From NCBI GenBank assembly GCA_021014325.1, contig CM037464.1, positions 7,409,127 to 7,473,126 of the forward strand: a DNA stretch of 64,000 bases. The letters are read 5' to 3'. This DNA comes from Plazaster borealis (lineage: Eukaryota; Echinodermata; Asteroidea; Forcipulatida; Labidiasteridae). This document shows positions 1 to 10,689 of the stretch, piece after piece; position 1 is the stretch's first letter, and each line of letters begins with the position of its first letter. The position numbers and the translations under genes were made by a program. The notes beneath the pieces were generated by a model that saw only the letters and a list, made by a program, of their open reading frames with translations, made no database searches and was not told the DNA's origin.

Positions 1-1
1 C

Positions 2-526
2 GAACCGGAGGAGATGACATTCCAAGTGTCAAGGTTTATTTTACACCCAGACTTCCACCCAGTAACCTTTGATAGAGATATCGCCTTGATAGAGCTGGAT
101 GGTAGGGTTCCAGTATTCACCGATTACGTCAAGCCAATCTGTTTGCCAAATCTGAGCACATCGGAGAAACTAATGGAGCCCAGAAATATAGCTCGTATCG
201 CGGGCTGGGGGAAAATAGTTGAACAAGGTAATTACCCTCGATTTCTGCGGGATCTAAATATTCCTATCGTTCCAGAAAGCTCTTGTCAGGCTTCAACAGC
301 TGATCTTGTTACCGATAATATGTTTTGTGCGGGATTTTCACAAGCTGCAATAGGTGATGCTTGTAATGGCGACACAGGTGGACCCTTGGTTCAGATGGAG
401 GACGGTAAATGGTTCTTGACTGGAATTACAAGCTGGGGAGAGGGCTGTGCAAGGGAAGGAAAGTATGGATTTTACACCAAGGTAGTCAAATTTATTACTT
501 GGATAAGAGAATCAATTGAAAACTAG
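2..526 (+). CDS. Trypsin-like (S1) serine protease, C-terminal part, catalytic Ser replaced by Thr
   Basis: The reading frame is open from the window edge to a TAG stop, so the N-terminal half, including the catalytic His exon, lies outside. Visible S1 landmarks are the catalytic-Asp motif (RDIALIEL), the PICLP segment, IAGWG, the paired Cys of the C-terminal barrel, the specificity-pocket Asp189 (GDAC), the SWGEGC strand and the YGFYTKV C-terminus. The active-site motif normally read as GDSGGP is GDTGGP here: codon ACA, one base from the Ser codon TCA. Chymotrypsin position 195 is therefore Thr, while the trypsin-like pocket (Asp189, Gly216, Gly226) is intact. Such proteins are usually secreted. 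With Thr195, normal proteolysis is doubtful and this is best called a serine protease homologue, although a genuine Thr variant or an assembly error remain possible. The family assignment is secure; the subfamily (clotting, complement or digestive) is not. Confidence 0.93.
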   Translation, partial: EPEEMTFQVSRFILHPDFHPVTFDRDIALIELDGRVPVFTDYVKPICLPNLSTSEKLMEPRNIARIAGWGKIVEQGNYPRFLRDLNIPIVPESSCQASTADLVTDNMFCAGFSQAAIGDACNGDTGGPLVQMEDGKWFLTGITSWGEGCAREGKYGFYTKVVKFITWIRESIEN

Positions 527-1299
527 ATTATTGAAGTTCTAATACCTCAAGAACCTTTCTCTCATGATTTAAACATTAAGGCAACGCACTATCTGATTTT
601 ACAACTCGGTTAGGATTTCCTTAAATTTTAATTATAAGCGTCTTCCTTGGTTAAGTCGTCATTCAGAGTAAACTTCATAATGTTTAAACAGTCGAAATAA
701 CTTTGAGAGGGTGGTGATGTTGATTGACAAACTCCGATAATTAAAAGTTAGTGATTGGGTCCGATTGGTATTGTATCGTAGTATTGTTAATAAATAAATA
801 AATTAAATAGTTTCAATTGTAGTTACACACAGTTACACAGGATGTGTTACACAGGTACACCTAATTCCAAAATATACCAAGACAAAGTCGAACTTGTTAA
901 AGATGGTGTTGTGAATCCCATCTTTCGGTAGGCCTATAATATTTCACATTGAAGTAAGTGTGTGACTTTATCTGGTGACATACCTGTATACGGTTATACG
1001 GTTGAGGTTTTTATAACCATAGAGCTATCACAATTTGTATAGCTGTGTTCTAGAACTGATACATTTCGTGGAATTTCTCCGTGACTCGTGTTGAAAGCTT
1101 CGTTGTATGTACCAACAGACGCTGTGTAGACTAGACTGAGTTAAGTGTATCCTTAGTCAAGGCGCTTGCGGTATCACTTTTCTAAAAATGGAAGAGTCTT
1201 AAATATTGGTAACGGTCATTGGTTAAGAACATTTAAAATAGTGTTGCAGAATTGCAATTATTACAGGCAAATTAAAATTTGATCCTGGGTGTAATTATT
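527..1299 (+). other. Protease 3' UTR and AT-rich intergenic DNA
   Basis: Non-coding DNA follows the protease stop. The first strong polyadenylation hexamer (AATAAA) is at 789-794, in a TAAATAAATAAAT run, so the transcript probably ends near 810. No other feature is visible up to the SINE at about 1305. Confidence 0.5.
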
Positions 1300-1304
1300 C
1301 TTCG

Positions 1305-1494
1305 AGCTGCCGTGTCGCTCCGAAGGCTTTTTCAAACACAATATCAACCTCTCCCCTGGGTGAAGAGAAGCAACTATAGTAAAGAATCTTGCTCAAGGAC
1401 ATAAGTGTCATGGCCGGGATTCGAACCCACACCCGATGACTTAACAAACAGAACTTGAATTCAATGCTCTAAACCGCTCGGCCATGACACCCCA
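1305..1494 (-). mobile_element. tRNA-derived SINE, 3'-truncated copy
   Basis: Read on the minus strand it starts with a tRNA-like head: an A-box-like TGGCCGAGCGG, then a B box GGTTCGAATCC, followed by the conserved body (TCCTTGAGCAAGATTC). It matches the right two-thirds of the full copy at 54264-54624 but lacks the AT-rich tail, ending in the GCTCCGAAGG segment. It is a dispersed repeat, not a working tRNA gene. Confidence 0.8.
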
Positions 1495-1499
1495 CATTT

Positions 1500-1835
1500 A
1501 CAGTAACCAACGGTAATTGTATGTATATGTAGTAACCAACTGCAGTTTCGTAGTAACCAACTACAGTCTATAATCATTAACCTCGACCTGTGACGTCATG
1601 CTATTGTTCCATCGCTAATAATTCGCACGAATGGCCTGATGGGTATTAAACAATATCGCGCCATTCGTGCAAAATAAAGGAGCGCTTGAACAATAGCATG
1701 ACGTCACAGGTGGCGTCACAGGTTCGCATCATTCGTGTTGTACAAATGGCCCGAGGGCGAACGCGTGTAATCATTAGCACTTGTATTTAACCATTAGAAG
1801 TTGCATGTAACCATTAGCTCTTGCAAGTAACCCTT
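1500..1835. repeat. Degenerate short tandem repeats around a hairpin
   Basis: Words of the type GTAACCAACTGCAG (1502-1567) and TAACCATTAG with a CTTGCA spacer (1768-1835) recur at about 20 bp intervals on each side of the inverted repeat at 1586-1711. They are diverged copies with no coding potential. Confidence 0.45.
1586..1711. repeat. 126 bp double hairpin (nested perfect inverted repeats)
   Basis: The outer arms at 1586-1609 and 1688-1711 are perfect 24 bp reverse complements and contain TGACGTCA. A second perfect 10 bp pair, GCACGAATGG at 1625-1634 and CCATTCGTGC at 1661-1670, lies inside the loop. The structure is typical of a very short MITE or foldback relic. Confidence 0.8.
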
Positions 1836-2142
1836 TGTATTTGTGTAACCATGGACAGTGACCTCCAAGGTCAAACTCGTAGTATGTAACTAGTTGAATT
1901 GATCCGGTGCAATACGATGGAAACAACGTGATCAACTTGTCTTCAGTAAAATTTGGGAATAAATTTCAGACTGAACGTCCAAGACTGATAAATAGTACCT
2001 ATTAATATGCTCATTTTTGGTGGCTAAGAACAATTAAATATAGAGCTGTAGGTGTTCGGGAACCGTAAGCATAAAGTTTCACAAGAAAACATGTACCCGC
2101 ACAGCAAGATTGATACACTAACGTTAAAAGCACGAAGAACTG

Positions 2143-2216
2143 TGCACACACATCATGCCTCTGCACACACATCATGCCTCTGCACACACATCATGCCTCT
2201 GCACACACATCATTCC
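2143..2216 (+). repeat. 19 bp minisatellite, about 3.9 copies
   Basis: Units TGCACACACATCATGCCTC start at 2143, 2162, 2181 and 2200; the first three are identical and the last is partial with a change. The spacing and lack of divergence indicate recent slippage or unequal exchange. Confidence 0.9.
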
Positions 2217-2339
2217 ACCACAGCGGCGCTCGTCGCTATAAGTATAGGGTTTAGATTTTAACATTTTAACGGCAAAAGCTTTGTGTTCGTTTGCGAACGA
2301 AACACAGAGATGTTCCTTTTAAAACTTCATCTTCATTCT

Positions 2340-2680
2340 TCAAGGTGACGTCACGTGACATTTGATGACGTCATTATAACAGGATCTCAAATGTTGGATG
2401 TAACACATCCCGCCATGAATACATGCAAGGTTTCAGTTTGATTGCGCATTTATTTTCGTACATTTATAGATCTTGTAAAATTGCACCCTTAAGCTGACGT
2501 CATGTGACACCTGATGACCTCGTCGTTATGTGACCTCAAATTGTTTTATGTAACACATCCTTGAATAAATGCAAGGTTTCAACTCGATCGCGCATTTTTT
2601 CTGTATATATAGATCTTGTAAAACTGCACCTTTAGGTGACGTCACGTGATGCTTAATGACGTCATGATGAGGTTATTGTA
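2340..2680 (+). repeat. About 145-150 bp tandem repeat carrying TGACGTCA boxes
   Basis: Three diverged units start near 2344, 2494 and 2637. Each opens with a TGACGTCA-type box followed about 15 bp later by a second one. The first two continue through an AACACATCC / TGCAAGGTTTCA segment and a TAGATCTTGTAAAA-type segment. The same unit recurs at 17558-17775 in the transporter intron, so this is a dispersed family rather than a local satellite. TGACGTCA is the consensus CRE/ATF site; function here is not shown. Confidence 0.7.
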
Positions 2681-2840
2681 ACATGAACTTTGTCTTATCA
2701 TGGTTATTACGACCAGAAGAAAAGGTCACACGACTTTGGCGTTAACTTTTCAAAGGTAACTGCCACGTATTGATCTACCAGATGCGTTGTTATGTAAATT
2801 TCAGTTTTGAATAAATGAATATCCCATGTACACGAGAGGG

Positions 2841-2946
2841 TCAAGTCTGAGATTGCGAGTTACAGCTTGTGATAGCCAATCTGCGCAGGGAGTTAGCGTG
2901 GCTGATGCTGATAAATAACCGCAATCTCCGACTTGAAATCAAGTCT
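2841..2946. repeat. Dispersed inverted-repeat element (copy 1)
   Basis: It begins with TCAAGTCTGAGATTGCG and ends with CGCAATCTCCGACTTG followed by AATCAAGTCT, giving imperfect terminal inverted repeats. A second copy of the same core (GAGTTA, GGGAGTT, GGCTGATGC, AAATAACCGC) lies at 19203-19295, supporting a mobile origin. Confidence 0.6.
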
Positions 2947-4296
2947 ACTCCCCTCCCCCACTCAGACTGCGTGTCTGGCTGACAAATTACGGGGAAAGGG
3001 GCTACAATACGCCATGCCATATTTCAGACTGTCAAAAACAACAAAGGAAGATTTTCCGAAAAAATAAGTATTCAATTTACGACTTGTACTAGTTATATTA
3101 TGAGATATAAGATATAGGCCTTTTTATGACTTTCTTTTATGAATTTCTTTGTTCTCTCTCTAAAAATGCGACGCAAAAACAAACCTAATAATAACATTAC
3201 AAATAAATATCAAATGAAACGCCATTCAAATCTGTTTTCATGATGGTATTTATTATCCGTCGATGACCCAACTACATCGGCAAAATAAAATTGATTAAAA
3301 TTAAACATTGATTTAAATGGTTTTGAAAACGTTTTTACGTCACTGAAAATCACCCCAAAATAATGGCAAAAGGTCACTGTCAGATGTCAAGCTGGGATGC
3401 TCAAAATATTTTGCGAACAGCTTTGTCACGAATGGTCAACCCAGCACTTTAATACTTCTCCATCAACTTTTATTTGGAACAAATATATCAATAAAAACGC
3501 AGTTTGGCATGCAAAAGGAACTTGTCATAGGAAATCAAAACAGTTAAATTCACAGCCCTATAAAAATAATGAAAGATTGAAAAACTCTTAAAAACAAAAT
3601 TTCGAAGACCACCAAAATCACTGTTGTCGACCACAGTGTTCAAATTAATTCTGTCGTCGCCATCGTCGCCGTTGCTGTAGCTGTTGCTGTTGTTTGTTGA
3701 TTGTTGATTGTCGTTTGCTGCTGCTGTTGCTGTCGTCGTCACCGTCGCTGCCGCCGCCGCCGTCGTCGTTGTATTTGTGTCATCAAATGACAAGTGCCAT
3801 CTGTTTAACTAAATACTAACACTAATTTTGAAAAGAATTTGTACCCTTCGTTATGAGTAAAAGTGTAAGTTTAAGCCGAGAATCTTGAAGACTGTTACAC
3901 TGGGCACACCAAATTGTTGGGCTGGCTAATTTGGAATAAGGATTATTCAAAAGAGTAGAGGGCGCTACAGCTTTATATAGAAGAACAGTTCGCCTCGGGG
4001 GGGGGGGGTGGACAGAATCTCTGGGGGGACAGAATCTCCTGCCACTGTTTTCAGTTTTCGTCCGGATGAAATAATGTATTCACCGACAGAAATGGGCCAA
4101 ATGAGCCATTTTGTCACCTCCCTGTACTGCATGCGTTCTACTTTTCTGAATACGCGGCTGGCCATTCCGCGAATACGCGGCTAGCTATTTCGGGCCCAAT
4201 ACTTTGTTAGCTTCAGTTCGGTGCTTGGGAAGGAGGTTGGATGAAACAACGTTCGGTTTTTATGGTTTATAAACCATGATTTTTGAACACACGGTT
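2947..4296. other. Non-coding stretch with a trinucleotide-rich tract
   Basis: No convincing gene is seen. It holds a GTC/GCT trinucleotide-rich tract at about 3650-3775, whose minus-strand reading gives only low-complexity Thr/Ala/Asn/Asp, and a G-run at 3998-4009 followed by a short duplication of GGACAGAATCTC. The rest is AT-rich and featureless. Confidence 0.5.
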
Positions 4297-5818
4297 GTGC
4301 GGCCCCTAAGTGTAGCCCGAGCCCTGAATGTCGCCCGGACCTAAATGTAGCCCCAAACCTGTACCTAAATGTCGCCCGGACCTAAATGTAGCCCCAAACC
4401 TGTACCTAAATGTCGCCCGGACCTAAATGTAGTCCCAAACCTGTACCTAAATGTCGCCCCGACCTAAATGTAGCCCAAAACATGTACCTAAATGTCGCCC
4501 CGACCTAGCTCATCATTGTAATGATTGCTACAATGAATGTTAAGGCGAGTTGTTTGACTCGTTTCAAACAAAAACATGTAAAACTAGACTTAAATTTTTG
4601 TTAAACAAAAACAAGGTGTGTACAAAATAGCCACATCGGAAATCACCCATATCCTGGGACAACACGGCAATTTTATGGAGGGTTTCTAGCGATATTTTGG
4701 AAATATGACTAAATAGAGATGTGGGTTGTTTTTTTTGGGGGGGGGGTGGGAATGAAAAGCGAAAAGTTGTTTTTGAGGCTTTTTAGGTTCCTAACATCTG
4801 TTTTACGAACTTAAAAAAATAAAGTAATAATTAACAGAAGTAAATGACATAGGGCGTCACACTTTGTGTACGATTTTAAAAACCCTCAGGGTCTTTCACA
4901 TGGTCCAAATATCTTGTGTGTAGCAATTATGGTTCTCCAGATATGATTGTTCTAAATATTGAACATTGACTTAATGTTATGACGTCATTGATGACGTCAT
5001 CATCCCGAAAACCTTTGCGGTTTCATCGACATACTAGGTACATGGTTAGCTCAAAGTCCCAACCTTTTTTGGTTCACGAGATATGATTTTTGCACACACA
5101 GAATGTAAATATACCTGAACGGTGGTCAGCATCAATTCAAATCCGACAGAATAGAAATTATACCATGATCAAATTAAAAATCTTTTTGTGTAAGTTTAAA
5201 AAAAAAACACTTGGCAAGTTTGCCCATGAAACATATCAACATAATTAAGACGAAATTACTACATATACCGGAAAGAGTCATGAAACCGCAGCATCCAGAG
5301 TGTTCAAATTGTTTTTTTGGGGGTGGGGTAGGGGGTTCGGTAGCGGTGTCGAACAATGGAAACAACGCAATCGGCTTGTTCCTCAGTAAAAGTTTGAAGT
5401 AAATCTTACCTCCATGCTAGACTGAACATCCACAGACTTCCTACGACGAATATCTAGTAATAGGTTCATGTTTGTGGCTAAGAACAAACAATTATAAGAA
5501 CGCAAACTTTTACAGCCCGTTCCCCCACCCAATTTTTTTTTAAATAATAATAATACAAAATAAATAAAATAAAATCACACTTTTACTAGGTACAACTTTG
5601 CGTCTACATTGGTCGGGGCGACATTTAGGTACATGTTTGGGGCTACATTTAGGTCGGGGCGACATTTAGGTACAGGTTTGGGGCTACATTTAGGTCCGGG
5701 CGACATTAAGGTACAGGTTTGGGGCTACATTTAGGTCCGGGCGACATTTAGGTACAGGTTTGGGGCTACATTTAGGTCGGGCGACATTTAGGGCTCGGGC
5801 TACATTTAGGTGCCGCAC
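4297..5818. mobile_element. Foldback-type transposon A
   Basis: Both ends carry about 210 bp arrays in inverted orientation (4297-4507 and 5609-5818), built from a 41 bp composite unit with the halves CCTAAATGTAGCCCC and CCTAAATGTCGCCCGG. The extreme termini are GTGCGGC and GCCGCAC. The 1.1 kb interior has no long ORF and includes two back-to-back TGACGTCA boxes near 4980-5000. The interior is the reverse complement of elements B (24880) and C (27593), but lacks the roughly 450 bp segment with its internal satellite that those carry. Foldback elements with long inverted termini made of tandem subrepeats are known in sea urchins (TU) and flies (FB). No clear target-site duplication is visible. 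Confidence 0.8.
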
Positions 5819-6015
5819 AGACGTCTGTGCACATTATTCGCGATTAATTTCACGACATCACACAAGTCTGCGCACATTTGCGATTAATTTCACGACATCG
5901 CACAAGTCTGCGCACATATTTGCAATTAGTTTCACGATATTGCATACGTATGTCTCCGCACATGTTTGCGATTAATTTCACGACATCGCACACGTCTGCG
6001 CACATTTTTGCGATA
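5819..6015 (+). repeat. Minisatellite between foldback A and the LINE
   Basis: About four to five copies of a 41-48 bp unit with the core GCGATTAATTTCACGACATC followed by GCACA and GTCTGCGCACAT. Copies differ by small indels and substitutions. It abuts the right end of the foldback element and shares the ACGTCTGTGC word with that terminus. Confidence 0.75.
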
Positions 6016-6239
6016 TTCGATGTACCTTCAGGGCCACCACATACCCTTATGTTATGCGAGCACACGCATGCGATATTTTGTGAAGGCGCTCGTCATGAAC
6101 GGACGTATCTAGTGCCAGCTCCGTGAGAATCTAATCAAATATCAATTTTCTCCATCTCTTCATATTTATTCATCATTTTATCTACGTTCAAACAAACATC
6201 CTACCAACTTATCCTTCCTACTGAGTCTCCAACAACAGC

Positions 6240-7065
6240 ATGCCACCAAGAAAGGAAAAAAAGGGATCTGTTCCAACTGAACTATCGAGCTCCAGTGTTC
6301 CCGCGGCTAGATCGTCAGGTGACCAGTCGCCCGCCAGTACCCAAAGCTCTTCGGCCGCTGAGATCGCTGGTTTGCGGCAAGACATCATGGGCCTGGCAGC
6401 TGATCTTCATGGTAAGCTTGACAAAGTAATACAAAATCAGTTAGATCTTCTTACCAGAATGGAGAAAATGGAAACAAATCATGAAGAGATGGAGAAATCC
6501 CTTCACTTTACATCTAAAACCATCGAAGATATCCAAAAGAAAAATGTCTCGATGTCCGACGATCTGTCCAAGATGGCGTCACAATTGAAAGCAGCCCAAA
6601 CAAAGATCGTCCAGCTCGAAGAGGCTGATCTGCACCTCGAACGCTACTCCCGAGGGTTCAATCTACGATTCGGCGGTAACAGAGTCTGTGAACGAGAGCC
6701 TGTCATACCCCTTTCAGAAGGTGAGAGAGATCTTATCTACTAAATTCAGCATGACGGACATAAAGATAGAGAATGCACATCGGTCTGGTCGCGTACCCAA
6801 AGCTTCTGAGATGTCGCAGAAACCTCGCCACATCCTTGTCAAGTTTCTCTACCGACCCGAACGCCTCGCGATCTTGAAGCACGCCAAATCTTCTCTTAGC
6901 AACACTGGTGTGTTTGTCCTTCAAGACTTGCCTATCGCCGATCTTGTGAAGAAGAGATCGATGAGAGAACTCATGAAGAACGCGTATGACTCTGGACACA
7001 AAGTCGTATTCCGAAACGGCGATCTCTTCATTGACGGAATAAAGCACACTGCGTCTGCCAAGTAG
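6240..7065 (+). pseudogene. LINE ORF1 protein, one frameshift
   Basis: The ATG at 6240 opens a 167-codon frame that is Ser/Pro-rich and basic at first, then a coiled coil (roughly residues 45-135, with KMETNHEEMEKS heptads), then the start of an RRM-like domain (LERYSRGFNLRFGG). At about 6678 the frame shifts, and the continuation (SLSYPFQKVREIL, IENAHRSGR, PRHILVKFL, VFRNGDLFIDG) runs to the TAG at 7063. Together these match the L1 ORF1p layout (coiled coil, RRM, C-terminal domain), a nucleic-acid chaperone that packages LINE RNA. A single inserted base would explain the break. Confidence 0.85.
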
Positions 7066-7330
7066 TCTTCCACAAGGACAAAATCATCTCCATGGACAGC
7101 TTGGACACTAAATAAATGATTGTAAAGTACCTAATTACAAACTACTTGTGATTCTCTTGATCTGCCATTTTTCATGTCTAAGTTTACTTGCTTATTTGTG
7201 TTTCCTATGTACATAATGTCTCACTGTAGTGTTTGTTTGTTTACAATCGTCATGGATACGTGTACCGCTGACTTTAAACATTCCACAGCTGTAGAAAGGC
7301 ATTCATTGATGGGGGTTCTTTCACTTTCAA

Positions 7331-10300
7331 TTGATTCCCCTCCTGTGTATGGGAAGTTGTGAGTTATGTAACCAACACAATTCGTGTTTCCAACATGCGC
7401 TGCCATTTAATCACCTGGGTGACGATCAAGATTTCCGATTAGCTCTCCTGGAATTGAAAACAGATCACAGAATTGATACTCAGAGACTGTCAGATATGCA
7501 CTTCAATCCATTCATTTTCAACAACCATTTCAGTCGCAACTCTGACATTGATCCTGATGAAAACCTTTTCTCTGGTATACACAATCAACCATCTGACTAC
7601 TTGTTCTGTGATCAGTTCAATGCAATGTACGACAAACATGGTAATCAAAGCAACTTCTCCACCTTTCATTTGAATGCCAGAAGCTTTCACAAAAACTTTG
7701 ATGCCATTGGTGACTATCTTGGGCTACTGAACATTGATTTTTCAGTTCTTGGTTTTACCGAAACTTGGCTCCACAAAAATAGTCCAGCATATGAACTAAC
7801 AGGTTACAGTTTTCTTGGTAAGAATATGGCTGACAAAAGAAGTGGAGGGGTTGCTTTGTATGTCCATAACTCGGTTACTTTTAAAAAGAGGGATGACTTA
7901 TTCAGTGATATCTGCGACTTATTCAGTGATATCTTATTAACAGTGATATCTGCGAGTCAATGTTCATTGTTATACAGGCCACCCTCAGTCAACCATGCAG
8001 ATTTTATTGAATGTTTTGACGGCCTTCTACACTCAATTAATCAGGAAGACAAGCTCACATTTTTAATGGGCGATTTTAACATAGATCTTCTGCAATATGA
8101 ATCTAATCAGGCCACTCATGACTTTGTAAACAGTTTGTTTAGCAATTACCATTAATCAACAAACCCACCCGGATTACAGAAACCACTGCTACCCTTATTG
8201 ATAACATCATTTCTAACAACATTGAGTTCAATATTTCCAGTGGAATCTTGTTTGCTGACATTACTGATCATTTACCAGTGTTTCAAATATCTACTTTAAG
8301 TACTTACCAAACTCCATCGAAATCTGAGCAGTATACAAGAAGGGAGGTCAATACTTCTAGTATTGCCTTTTTCTCGAATGAACTGAGCAAATTTAACTGG
8401 AACTGTGTATTATCCAACGACGACACTAATGATGCGTTCAATATGTTCCCTTCAGAATTTTCTCAACTTTACGATAAGTGTTTCCCAGCCAAGAAAGTTA
8501 CAGCTAATGTTGTTCGTAAAAAAAATGTTGGATGACCGCTGGTTTGATTAAATCCGTTAAACACAAGCATAAATTGTACAAAACAATGCTTAACCATCCC
8601 TCGGTGTGTAACAAAAGTAAATTCATCATGTATCGTAATCAACTTAATACTTTAATCAAGAAATGTAAAACTAATTACTACACTGACAAATTCAACAATG
8701 CCAGGAACAATGTTAAGAAAACCTGGAGTATTATCAAAACTGTTATCAATAAGAATGCCGCAACCAATTGTTCAAAGATTAAGAAGATTAACCACAATGG
8801 AAGACTTACCACCAACCCTGACGAGATAGCCACTGCGTTTAATAATTACTTCACTAGCATTGGCCCTTCTTTGAGCAGCTCAATACCTCAGCCCAATGTA
8901 GCTTTTGATCATTATCTGAAAGGCAGTTACACTGATTCCATGTTTTTGTATCCGACATATCAAAAGGAAATTTGTAACATTGTGAACTCTTTGAAGAATG
9001 GTAAGAGCTCGGGATACGATGAAATCAGTCCAGATGTGCTTAAATCTGTCATTGGGTACGTCAGCATTCCATTGTGTCATCTATTTAACTTGTCTCTTTC
9101 AAAAGGTGTCTTTCCTGACAAGCTTAAAACGGCTAGGGTGACGCCCATTTATAAGAATGGTGATCATTGTGAACTGGCCAACTATAGACCCATATCCGTA
9201 TTGTCAGTGTTTTCAAAAATACTCGAGAAAATTGTCTACATGAGAACAAGTGCTTTTTTAAATAAATTCAATGTTTTGTTCAATGGCCAGTACGGGTTTA
9301 AAAGCAACCATTCTACAGGTATGGCACTTATTGATATGGTCAATAAAATCATTAAAGGCTTTGAGACTAACTCCAGTTCTGTGGGAATATTTTTAGACCT
9401 TTCCAAAGCCTTTGACACGATAAATCATGACATTCTTTTACATAAATTAAGTTACTATGGTATAAGGGGCACTCCATTAGACTGGTTTACTAGCTATCTC
9501 TACAACAGAAGTCAGTATACTAGAATTGGTAGCTCTAACTCTGCTACTGACACTGTTATTTGTGGTATACCTCAAGGTTCACTTCTAGGCCCGTTGTTAT
9601 TTTCCTTGTACATAAATGACATTTGTTGTTCTTCTACCTTTCTTTCGTTTATTTTATTTGCCGATGACACCAATGCTTTTTATTCCGACGATAATGCTAC
9701 TCTAGCTTCCGTTATTAATATTATCAACATCGAAATGGGCAAGGTTGCCACCTGGCTCCAAGCCAATAGACTCTCTCTCAACTTGGACAAATGTAACTAC
9801 ATGGTTTTTAGTAAAAAATCAAATATATTTCTTCCCGCTGGTTGTCAAGTTGAGATTAACGGAGTTCCTATTATTCAGGTGTCTCATACCAAGTTTCTTG
9901 GTGTTCATGTTGATAGCAGTCTTACCTGGAAGTTTCATATAAAAGACATTGAAAACAAAGCCTCTAGAAGTATTGGTGTCATTGGCAGGCTTAAATATAT
10001 TCTTCCATGTAATATATTACGCACTCTGTATTGTTCTTTGATTCTACCACATTTGTCTTACTGCAATATTGTCTGGGCCAATAACTTCAACTCTATAATT
10101 GACAAATTGGTTAGGTTGCAAAAAAAAGCTGTCCGTATTGTCTCCAAGGCACAATTTAGAGACCACACCACACCATTATTTCGCAAACTTAATCTTCTTA
10201 CTCTTGCCAATATCAACAGCCTCCAACAAAATATGTTCATGTTCAAATTCTTCAATAATTCACTCCCTCCCACTCTGCAGAACCTTTTTCAGTTAAACAG

Positions 10301-10499
10301 ATCTGTTCACGGTTATAATACACGGTCTTGTTCTAAAGCTCACATTCCGCTCGTTAAAACCACTCTCTCCCAACATTTTATTACGTTCTCAGGCCCTGTT
10401 AATTGGAACAGTCTTCCTGTATCACTCTGTAAATGTAAATCACCAGCTCTTTTCAAACAAAAACTGAAATATGCTTTAATCCACCAGCCGTTTCAGTAA
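7331..10499 (+). pseudogene. LINE ORF2 (endonuclease + reverse transcriptase), two frameshifts
   Basis: The endonuclease part (about 7650-8300) shows HLNARSFHKNF, GFTETWL, RSGGVALYV, GDFNIDLL and, after the first frameshift near 8150, SSGILFADITDHLPVF. The second shift is in an A-run at 8518-8525. The last open segment (8532-10499, 655 codons) is the RT: ANYRPISVLS, FLDLSKAFDTINHDIL, GIPQGSLLGPLLF (residues 345 on) and the catalytic FADD (376-379, Phe instead of the usual Tyr), then the thumb and C-terminal region ending near NWNSLPVSLCKCKSPALFKQKL. The RT core is intact. A small internal duplication (TTATTCAGTGATATC, 7898-7935) is another blemish. Confidence 0.9.
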
Positions 10500-10689
10500 A
10501 CTCTTATAACCTATTTTACGGTTACTGGACCCCCCCCCCCCTTGAATTATATGTCATCTTACTATTGTTGCTAGTCGTCGACGTACACGTAAACACACAC
10601 ACTGTTTTTGTTACTTGTTGTACTTGTTGTAGATGTTATTTTGTTTACTCGTCTATTGTAAAACTGTTTGTTTCGTTTTATAGGCTGTT

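Noticed and set aside
3488..3793. Thr/Ala/Asn/Asp-rich minus-strand ORF
   Set aside because: Translation of a trinucleotide-rich tract; low complexity only.
5850..6126. Overlapping ORFs on both strands
   Set aside because: Translations of the minisatellite between foldback A and the LINE.
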